Positions 56,093-64,000 of a DNA stretch of 64,000 nucleotides are shown in pieces; the first letter of the stretch is position 1, and the number at the start of each line of letters is the position of its first letter. A program made the position numbers and the translations under genes. Under the pieces are notes generated by a model, which saw only the letters and a list, made by a program, of their open reading frames with translations, had not been told where the DNA came from and ran no database searches. The DNA is from Pleurodeles waltl (taxonomy: Eukaryota > Chordata > Amphibia > Caudata > Salamandridae), in assembly GCF_031143425.1 (NCBI RefSeq), contig NC_090447.1:137783106-137847105 (forward strand), in the 5' to 3' direction.

Positions 56093-58712
56093 TTTCTTTG
56101 AGGCTGCCTGGTGCCCTGGGTCCTTTCCCCCCACAAGTGGGTATGGAGACTACTGGGCCTGTGGACTGGGTGGCTGAGGTGCTTGCCTGGGTTTTTGCCA
56201 CTCTGGCCAGATGTGAAGGATGGGGGGTAGGGGTAGGGAAGAGGTCAATGGTGGAGAAGAATAGCTTTTTAGGGACATTGGGGCAGGAAGTGGGAGAAGG
56301 TTTGGGAGTGGAGGAAGAGGGAGTGGTTATAGGAGGTGTCTGTCTGCAGTGTTTGGGTACAGGTGCATGGGCTGGATGCTGTTGTGAGGTGGATGGCAGT
56401 TGGGTGTCTGAGTGCTTGCATTTGTGTCCCTTGGAGGGGATGACAGACACAGTGGGAGAGGACACAGGGGACGTGTGCATGGCTGTTGTGGAGGTGTCTG
56501 CCAGTGAGGTGTGTTCTGCAAGGTGTGGTGGTGATGCTGGTAGTGGATGAGGGTGTAGTGCATGCAGGTGTTAGTGTAGATGCAACTGGGAGGGGGTGGA
56601 GAAGGAGGAGGAGGGGGACACAGTGGAAATTGTGGATGTTAGTATGTCTGTATCTGGATGGTGTTTGTGTGAGTGCCTGTGGGATGATGTGTGGTGCTTG
56701 TGTTTGCCTGTGCCACTCTTGTGTGTTGTCTTGTGTGCATGGTCGTCTGCCTGTGTGCTTGGGATAGGTTGGGGTTGAGGGGATTGGGAAGAGGAAGTTG
56801 GAGGGGGGAGGCTGGAAGCAGGGACAATGACTGCCTTCAGAGAGGAGGCCAGAGCCTGGATTGATATCTGTTGGGCCACCAAGCCAGTGTGAATGTCCTC
56901 CAGGAATGCCTTAGTCTGTTGCATTTGGGCTGCCAGCCCCTGGATGGAATTCACAATGGATGACTGCCCTACAGAGATGGATCTCAGGAGGTCAGTAGCC
57001 TCCTCACTTAGGGCAGCAGGGCTAACTGGGGCAGGGCCTGAGGTGCCTGAGGTGAAGGAGATGCCCACCCTCCTGGGTGAGCGGGCACGGGCAACTCAAT
57101 GAGGGGCTACTGGGAGGGCGGTGCTGGTAGTGGGGTGGAGGATGTACCTGTAGACGGGGTGGTCACAGCGGTGTTCGCCACCACCAGGGAGCTTCCATCA
57201 GAGGAGGTAACAGTGTCCGAAGTGTCCCCTCCAGTCTCGGCCATGGTGCTCCCCTCGCCCTCTGTCCCACTGGTGCCCTCAGCATCGGTGGACTCTGCCT
57301 CCTGGGTCCTGTGGGATGCAGCTTCCTCCGCCACCAGTGCCTCTGCTCCTCCGCCAGATGATGCTAATGCACATAAGAACAGGGTGACAAAACAAAAAAG
57401 AGGGGGAAGAGATAAAGGATTCACTGGGTCAATGGCTGCAGCAGCACCACTGTTGGCGTACACACCACCGTCACACATAGGGAACTGGCCTACACACCAT
57501 GTATTGCACTACCAGTTATAATGCTAGCCACCAAGGCATGGGGGGGGGCACATAACGCCAAATGCAGCACACCTAGGACCCACACAGCCCTGACCAGTTG
57601 TGGATGCCTATGAGCTAGGTAGCAGGATTATCACTTCAGAACACTCCCCCACATGGGACCTAATGGCACCCCCTACCTTGCATAAGTTGTGATGATGGGC
57701 ACTTCACTCACCCCCTTGTGGCTGCTGTGATGCCCTCAGGCACCCATCCAGCTCCGGATAGGCCACCACCAGTATGCGGGCTATCAGGGGGTTCAGAGTT
57801 CGAAAGGCACCCCTTCCTCACTGGGAGGCCATCCCCAGCTAGGACTCCACCTTCTTCCATGCCCAGAGTCTCAGGTTCTCCCATTGTTTCCGACAGTGGG
57901 TGCTCCGCCTGCCATAGACCCCCAGGGTCCGCACATTCTTGGTGATGACACACCATTTACCCTTCTTTTTATGGGCGCTGACATGCAGAGAAATACACAC
58001 AGGAAATGGTATCAGTCAGACCGTCCTGCCTGTTACACTTATGACCCACCATACCCCTTCACATCGCCATTTGCACACACGGGGCCCAGCACATAAGTGT
58101 CACTCTACCCAGGGGACATCCACCCACCCCCCCTACACGAGGCCTTCACACACACCATTCTATGCATTCATGCCACATGCATCAGTCTTACAGTGTACCC
58201 ACCAGTCGCTCCAACTCCTCCGAGGTGAAGGCAGGGGCCCTTTCCCCAGTCACACGAGCCATTGTAGGTTCCAGACACAGGTCACAGCAGCACATGCAGT
58301 GTAGGTCCTCTCCTATGGAAGGTCAAGTAGCAAGTGAGTGATCAGATAAAAAATGGCGGTCACGTACGCGGCAGTGCATACCGTCACCGCTGGCATACAT
58401 TGCCATTGGCCACTGTACCCCATAGGGCCCAATAATAACCAATGATGATTTGCACTGTGGTTCCCGACCACCTCCCGCAACAGCGCACAACGTCAGCGGA
58501 ATTACATCACTTCCACCTGTCCCTCCACACAGGACAGGTGGACGCCATTTCAGGGGGGGAAGGGGCAGGCCCTGGATAATAACTGCGTCACTGTTCAAAA
58601 TAGGACTTACAGGACAAATATAATTTAAACATTACAAATTAACATCATGCATTGTACTGTTGTGGCTCCGATGTTCAGTTTGCCACCAACTCCTCACTCT
58701 TTTATCCCTTAG

Positions 58713-59838
58713 ACTGCAACCACTGCAGATGAAAGGAGATGAATAGGAGATGGAGACATACCCCCGTGTACAGACCCCTGGTGGACTTGGCAACAATGGA
58801 GGACAGGCACATTATCCACACCTATAGACTTGACAGGGCCATTATCACGGAGTTGTGTGCCCAACTTGAGCCTGACCTGATACCTGCTATCTGTCACCCC
58901 ACTGGGATCCTCTGTCTTGTCCAATCTGTGCTCCATTTCTTGGCAACTGGTTATTTCCAAGTTACAGTGGGCTTGGCAGCAGAAATGTCACAGCCAATGT
59001 TCTCAATAGTGCTGACAAGATTGTTGTCTGCCCTGAATAAACACATGTGCAGCTACATTGTTTTCCCCCAGGAGGATGATTTGGCCAAAGTGAAGGCTGA
59101 CCTCTATGCAATGGGACATATCCCCACCATAATTGGGGCAATTGATGGAATGCATATTGCATTTGTCCCCCCACCGGCAAAATGAACAGGTGTTCAGAAA
59201 TCGTAAGAGTTTCCACTCCATGAATGTACAGATGGTGTGCTTGGCGGACCAGTACATCTCCCATGTCAATGCTAAGTATCCTGGGTCGGTGCATGATGCC
59301 TTTATCCCGAGCAGCATCCCAAATGTGATGGCCCAACTACAGAGGCACCGGGTGTGACTAATAGGGGAGACCTGTTTCCCACCCAGTAGATGTTGGTGTA
59401 TGGTTATGGTGTGGGCCATATAGGATAGTGTGTGCTTAAATGTTGTCCTTTGATATTTGCAGGTGACTCTGGTTACCCCAACCTATCATGGCTGCTGACC
59501 CCTGTGAGGAATGCCAGGACAAGGGCAGAAGAACGTTACAATGAGGCACATGGGCAAACAAGAAGGATAATCAAATGTACCTTTGGCCTCCTGATGGCCA
59601 GGTTTAGGTGCCTCCATCTTTCCGGGGGATCCCTGTGCTACTCACCCAAGAAGGTCTGCCAAATAATCGTGGCATGCTGCATGTTGCACAACCTTGCCTT
59701 GAGATGCCATGTGCCTTTTCTTCAGGAGGAGGAGCCTGGAGATGGCGTGTGGCAGCAGTGGACCCTGAAGACAGTGAGGATGCGGAGGCAGAGGATGAGG
59801 ACAACAGAACTACAGTGATTCAACAATACTGCCAATGA
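58713..59838 (+). pseudogene. HARBI1-type transposase body, Harbinger copy 2
   Basis: After a TTTATCCCTTAG acceptor the sequence runs into MNRRWRHTPVYRPLVDLATM (58739), YRLDRAIITELCAQLEPDLI, VLHFLATGYFQVTVGLAAEM, SQPMFSIVLTRLLSALNKHM and GHIPTIIGAIDGMHIAFVPP (first catalytic Asp). A frameshift near 59180 precedes NEQVFRNRKSFHSMNVQMVC and YPGSVHDAFI (second Asp, in HD). The intron donor seen as GTGAGC in copy 1 is GGGAGA here (59365), and an in-frame TGA precedes it. The acceptor TTTGCAG is intact and the last exon (59463-59838) encodes GDSGYPNLSWLLTPVRNART, RAEERYNEAHGQ and VACCMLHNLALR. The third catalytic residue is changed: IIKCTFGLLM, where copy 1 has IIERTFGLLK. A late frameshift disrupts the acidic C-terminus. 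DDE transposase fold assignment is secure by motif order. Confidence 0.9.
59365..59462 (+). other. Transposase intron with lost donor (copy 2)
   Basis: It corresponds to the 98-bp intron 17654-17751 of copy 1. The acceptor TTTGCAG is kept, but the donor GT has become GG. Confidence 0.7.
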
Positions 59839-60117
59839 CACACAGGTAAGACAGTGTTACTTCACATTTCATTGTCATTATTTGGATTATCTTTGGCACT
59901 GGCATGCTGTTATTTCCCACTTCTATGCCCACTCACTGTACCCTTTTTCAGATGTTGGTGCCCCACTATCGCTCCTGGTGTGATCACTGCAGCCAACTAC
60001 AGGTCTTTCCTATGTGAACATTACTGTACAGTTGAATTGCAATGTTTGAACCTGGTTAAACGAATACATATTTACAAACATTTGACATACTCCATACTTG
60101 TATTTTTTTCAAGGGTG

Positions 60118-60123
60118 TTTATT
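60118..60123 (-). terminator. Polyadenylation signal of the right SANT gene (copy 2)
   Basis: The complement of TTTATT reads AATAAA on the minus strand, at the same relative place as 18429-18434 in copy 1. Confidence 0.6.
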
Positions 60124-61800
60124 GAAGTGGTAAGAAGAAGAGGGACAAGTGCATTGGGATGGGGTGATGATGGAGGAAAGTCCAGGTTATTGTTCCAGTC
60201 TATTTGGTGCACAGGTGCATTGTCCAAGGGGACATAGGAAGGGGAGCAACGGCAGTTCAAGGTGGACAGGGTGACAGAGTGGGACACAATGGTGACAATC
60301 AGGAGAGTCTCATTTCATGGCAGGGGTCTTGGCAATAGTCTCGGCTTCTCCCTGGATTGCAGGGAACGTTTGCGGGGTGGTTCCCCTTCTGCAGGGGGAG
60401 GGGTGCTGGTGGCCTGTGGGTCCTGTGGCGTGGCCTCCAGTCCACTAGCATCAGTGGAGGTGGAAGGCAGTTCAGATGTCTGGCTAGTGGCAGGGGCCCG
60501 CTGTTGTGAGACTGTCTCCCTCATAATGCTGGCCATGTCTGCCAGCACCCCTGCTATGGAGACCAGGGTGGTGTTGATGGCCTTCAAGTCCTCCCTGATC
60601 CCCTGGTACTGCCCCTCCTACACGTTGTCCCGGATCTTGCCCAGCTTATCCTGGGAATGTTGGTAGGCTCCCAGGATCTCTGCAAGTGCCTCCTGGAGAG
60701 TATGTTCCCTAGGCCTGTCCTCCCCCTGGTGCACAGCACTCCTCCCAGTGTCCCTGTTGTCCTGTGCCTCTGTCCCCTGAACCGTGTGCCTACTGAGGTC
60801 ACTGATTGTCTTGGGTATGAGGTGTGCCCTGGGGTCCCTGTAGTGATGGACGCACTGCTGTTTGACATGTCCTGGGGACAGAGGTATGGGTACTCTGGGT
60901 GGGTGCTGTGGTGGTGTTTCCAGATGGGGAGGGTCTTTGGTAGTGTGTGACTGTGCCTGCGAAACCGGCTGACCAGAGGTACCTGATGGGCCAGGTTGGT
61001 CATCCAGATCCCGGCGACTAGAGTTGCTGTCATCACTGTGGGCCTCTTCAGTTTGGGGACTGGATAGTGCTGGCACCTCTTCGCAGCTGACATTGGCTGG
61101 GATACCTGTGGGGATGTAAATGCAGTGTTATTGTTTCTGTGTGTGACATATTGTGCATCGGTGGGTTGCCCTCTTTGTTTTTATTTGCCCTGGCAGCTTT
61201 CACTTGTGTACGTTGATGTATGGTGGGATGATAAGTTCTCTCTAGTGTGCATGCTTTAGTGATAGATGTCCATGCAGGTCTGTGAATGGTGTCCATGCAT
61301 TGGTATGGCATGCGGGGCATGGCATTGCGATGAGTAAGATGTGATGGTGGGGGGGGTGAGAGATGGAGAGATGGGAGTGAGGGTGGGGTATGTGATGGCA
61401 TGCAGGTAGGGGGGTGATAGTAGTAGAGATGTGACTTACCAGAGTCCAGTCCTACTGCTACTCTGGCCAGGCTCTCAGGATGCATGATTGCCAAGACTTG
61501 CTCCTCCCATGTTGTTAGTTGTGGGGGAGAGGGTAGGGGTCCACCCCCAGTCCTCTGTACAGCAAGTTGGTGTCCTGCTGCAAAGGAATGTACCTTCCGC
61601 CATAGGTCATTCCACCTCTTCCTGATGTTGTCTCTTGTTCTGGAGTGCTGTCCCACAGTGTTGACCCTGTCCACGATCCTCCGCCATTACTCCATATTCC
61701 TAGCAATGGATATCTGCTGCACTTGTGCTCCAAATAGCTGAGGCTCTACCCTGATGATTTCTTCCACCATGACCCTTGGCTCCTCCTCTGAGAATCGGTG
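60124..61800 (-). pseudogene. Right SANT/Myb-like gene of Harbinger copy 2
   Basis: Exon 1 (about 61800-61440, before GTAAGT) encodes RFSEEEPRVMVEEIIRVEPQ and LFGAQVQQISIA. A TAA (61687-61689) then interrupts before WRRIVDRVNTVGQHSRTRDN and IRKRWNDLWRKV, a NAIF1/trihelix-type SANT domain. It ends QLTTWEEQVLAIMHPESLAR and VAVGLDSG. Exon 2 (61105-60315, after CCACAG) encodes an acidic Ser-rich linker (EEAHSDDSNSSRRDLDDQPG), Pro/His-rich middle, ALAEILGAYQHSQDKLGKIR and, after a TAG at about 60617, a heptad-bearing segment (REDLKAINTTLVSIAGVLAD). A Lys/Arg-rich end (EGEPPRKRSLQSREK) follows. AATAAA follows at 60118-60123. In Harbinger systems this class of protein is the DNA-binding partner of the transposase. 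The true start codon could not be fixed. Confidence 0.82.
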
Positions 61801-61829
61801 GTGTCTTTGTGGTGCCTTGGGTGTTGTGT

Positions 61830-62385
61830 GAGTTGTGTAGGTGAGGGTGCATGGGGTGATGTGTTGGGGTATGTGATGTGAGGTGCGTGGGTGGTGTATG
61901 GGTGTAGGTGGTGTGTGGCTCTGGTTTTGTCTGTAGTTGTAGTGTCTGTCTTGTGCCAATGCTTTGAATTCATAAAGGGTTGTAGGTAGTGTGTGTGTGT
62001 GTTTTATAGTGGTGTGGGTATGTGGTGTGTGTATGGGTGTCAGGTGTGTGTTATTTAAATTGACCAATGTTATGTTGTTTTGTACGTGTGTGTGTATTTT
62101 GAGCACGGCGGTATGTACCCCCAGTGGTTTATCGACATTGATAGTCCGCCATGGTGATTCGTGTGTCATAATGTGGTGGGCGTAGTTCTATTGGTGTAAC
62201 GGTGTGGGTTTGGATACCTCCAGCTTATCACTGACTTTTGGTGTGGCGGAATTGTGGCTGTGGCTATATAGTGACGGATTGGTGTGTGTGTGTCATAATA
62301 TCTGTGTGTGTGAGCCGCCGCGGTATGTTGCCGGCAGTCAGCATGGCAGAAAGTGGGATTTACCGCCAGTGTCATAATGAGAGCC
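61830..62385. other. Right subterminal region and terminus of Harbinger copy 2
   Basis: GT-rich, non-coding DNA that aligns with 20150-20650 of copy 1. It carries GCGGTATGTACC, GTCCGCCATGG and TTACCGCCAGTG motifs. The element ends GTCATAATGAGAGCC. Confidence 0.75.
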
Positions 62386-63165
62386 TATGTTTCTATGGTT
62401 GCACTTAGCATGTTTAGCACCATACATGCAGATGCTATATGTGCAATGTGAAAATTGGCATTTTGATATCAATGGAACAGTCATGTTACCAACATGCCTT
62501 AGGCACAAATACAAGTCGACTGCAACGAATGGCACAGTTAACCAAGTTGATTTTAAGGCCATTATTTTCGTATACCACCTATGGCAGGTATACACACCTT
62601 GCATTCTTCAGGACTGCCATCATGTGGCACTGCCACACTGCTTGCTCTGGGCAAATTGTGATGTATGGTTAGGTTGTAGCTGCCTACATCGGCAACATTA
62701 CCTTAAAAAACTTAAACATAGACGTTGTATTATGAAGCAATCACTCCTTCTTACATTTGTGTTCATATAATGTCACTCTGCACATACATGACTCAAAGCA
62801 CACACACCCATAACTAGCAATACTCCTGTGCCATGTTTCTCATCACTTAAACATTACTTAACACATTTACAGAGTTTTAAAGACCATGATGGACATGTAG
62901 TTTTGTGCCTGGGAAACATGTACCCTTGCACCATTGCACATGTGTGTCCGATATTTGGCACTTTATTGTGTATATGTGATACAAAAGATACACAGAGAGG
63001 AATGTGCAATTTGTCTGCAACTGGTGCATTGCTGAGCTCTTATAAATGCTGGTTGGTTTAGACACAAAACTTCCTGTCCTGACCCTTGTCATAACATGAT
63101 GCACTCCCCGTTATGTCCTACAGTCATGCACATGCAAACGAGGATGTTGCAATGCAAAAGGGGTA
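62386..63165. other. No gene recognised
   Basis: AT-rich right flank of Harbinger copy 2 with short frames lacking domain character. Confidence 0.4.
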
Positions 63166-63169
63166 CTTA

Positions 63170-63480
63170 CCAACTGGTACGCCAACTCGAATCAGCAGGT
63201 GATCCATGAGATCTACTTCATGGGCAATGAGGTCTGCTCACTGGCGTTTGAGCCAGTGGCCCGTCCACTCCACAACAAAGATCCTTTTTAGCTGGAAGAG
63301 CACCTTGCTCTACCACAGCGTCCTTGTCTCCGTTGGGTAGCCCTAGGTGAACCGGCTACCCATAGCCACCATGTTAGGGAATTAGTGGCACACCAACCAG
63401 ATGAAGACCTCCCAGTTCATCTCTACTCAATCCCTGAGCTCTCCCCTTCCCCAACCTTTTGCAGTTTCCCTCCATTGCAA
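63170..63480 (-). other. Exon-like block ending at a strong donor
   Basis: On the minus strand the block contains a short frame starting MEGNCKRLGKGRAQGLSRDE and runs, with stops in all frames, to a GTAAGTACC donor near 63170. Fragments such as TETRTLW and VLFQLKRIF suggest a degraded helix-rich N-terminal exon. It may pair with the minus-strand exons at 53192 and 51850, on the other side of Harbinger copy 2. Confidence 0.25.
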
Positions 63481-64000
63481 AAAATATTAGCCCAAAAATA
63501 AGAAGACACTACCCCAGCTAACCCCAAATACCCCAACAAACTACACTACCCCAATACAAAAAAATGACAATGCAAATACAATAGCAGGACAAAATACTAC
63601 ACAAAACTTACAAATATAACAAATTGGACTTAACAGCAACAGGCCACAGTACAAAATTCTCAAAAAACACCACTCCTCAACCAGTACCAGCTCCACACAA
63701 CCTCTCATAACCACAGACTGTAAAGTAAAGGTGAAAGTAAATTCACTTTACTATGTGTGCAGAAAGCAAGTCCTGTAATATCACTTCCTGGGCGCATGTG
63801 TCACGGTTTCTGATATGCGTTATTTTTTTTGACTCATGACGGCCATGGGTGGATTTTTTCCATGAAGGCTGACAAAGCCTGTCAATTTGCAATGGACGCG
63901 CAGGGGACATGTGTCATTATTTGCATGTGTGATATTTGTAGGAGAATGGTATGCATCAAAATTTTTTACTCTTACCTGGCATGTCTGGATTTTGGCGGGA
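63481..64000. other. No gene recognised
   Basis: ACCCCAA/AAATAC-rich low-complexity sequence (63490-63640), then unremarkable DNA to the window end. Confidence 0.4.

Larger units (their letters stand above)
55100..58262 (-). pseudogene. Left SANT/Myb-like gene of Harbinger copy 2
   Basis: Exon 1 begins at ATG 58262 (MARVTGERAPAFTSEELERL) and is shortened by a ~54-bp deletion relative to copy 1, ending at about 58204 before GTGGGT. Exon 2 (about 57984-57714) encodes the SANT core VSAHKKKGKWCVITKNVRTL and GVYGRRSTHCRKQWENLRLW in one frame, with Trp, Gly, Arg and Trp at SANT spacing. A TAG follows KVES. The acceptor AG present in copy 1 reads CAT here, so splicing may be damaged. Exon 3 starts at about 57365 after GCATTAG and encodes an acidic Ser/Thr-rich segment. 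It is followed by LSEEATDLLRSISVGQS, an amphipathic NSIQGLAAQMQQTKAFLEDI segment, His-rich HKSGTGKHKHHTSSHRHSHK and the Lys/Pro repeat tail. Stops and a frameshift between segments make it non-functional as read. It probably bound transposon DNA; the basic tail could add nonspecific DNA binding (inference). Confidence 0.75.
54368..62385. mobile_element. Harbinger-type element copy 2 with both termini (~8.0 kb)
   Basis: The left end reads GGCCCTCTTTACAACCCTGG followed by CGGT. The right end, on the minus strand, reads GGCTCTCATTATGACACTGG followed by CGGT, so the terminal inverted repeat is about 24 bp. Flanking trinucleotides are TAC (left) and TAT (right), consistent with a 3-bp target duplication bearing one change. 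Inside are a transposase exon 1, a left SANT gene (minus), the transposase body (plus) and a right SANT gene (minus). The subterminal parts are rich in GGCGG(T/A) motifs in both orientations. Confidence 0.85.

Noticed and set aside
54360..62390. Perfect target-site duplication for Harbinger copy 2
   Set aside because: Flanks are TAC and TAT, suggestive but not identical, so I do not claim a clean duplication.

Overview
The window looks like intergenic or intronic DNA from a very large, transposon-packed vertebrate genome, most probably a salamander and plausibly a newt such as Pleurodeles. The basis is composition: CR1/L2-clade and L1/Tx1-type LINEs, piggyBac and two-component Harbinger DNA transposons with GGCCCTC...TTA termini, large LTR-like repeats and many minisatellites. 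The species call is an inference. I found no host protein-coding gene, tRNA, rRNA or bacterial-type feature.

Layout. Positions 1-3810 hold a satellite-like array with about 375-bp monomers, partly organised as 756-bp A/B dimers. A diverged inverted copy lies at about 3897-4230. Positions 4798-9042 hold the right part of a piggyBac-type transposon: a 28-bp minisatellite, a transposase gene on the minus strand broken by only two in-frame stops (5158-6951), a ~174-bp GC-rich palindromic repeat block (about 7650-8600), a ladder of hairpins (8614-9019) and a terminal TTAA (9039-9042). Positions 9225-11571 are a decayed L2-type LINE on the plus strand. Positions 12400-14330 are an L1/Tx1-type LINE relic on the plus strand. 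Positions 14340-20650 are a left-truncated Harbinger element. LTR-like fragments and a minus-strand L2-type LINE (about 24560-21550) follow. Positions 26105-28226 are a solo LTR with a perfect 5-bp target duplication. Positions 28238-28555 are a TA microsatellite, and 28556-29921 are a foldback element with ~230-bp inverted arms. Positions 30070-42000 are mostly unrecognised AT-rich DNA with two tandem duplications and LTR-like remnants. Positions 42100-50600 hold fragments of SANT/Myb-type genes on the plus strand, and 50625-51035 is a Harbinger-type MITE. Further exon-like pieces lie on the minus strand (51355-53192 and 63170-63480). Between them sits an 8.0-kb Harbinger element with both ends (54368-62385).

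How the genes relate. The two Harbinger elements share one unusual plan. A HARBI1-type DDE transposase lies on the plus strand, flanked by two different SANT/Myb-like genes on the minus strand. In the complete copy, a short Kozak-perfect exon at 54695 looks like the transposase's first exon. That would place the left SANT gene antisense inside the transposase's ~4-kb first intron. Harbinger systems normally need one transposase plus one Myb-like DNA-binding partner, so a second SANT protein is the most interesting signal here. Every transposon gene in the window carries disabling changes, so these are fossils, although the piggyBac transposase and the satellite array look young.
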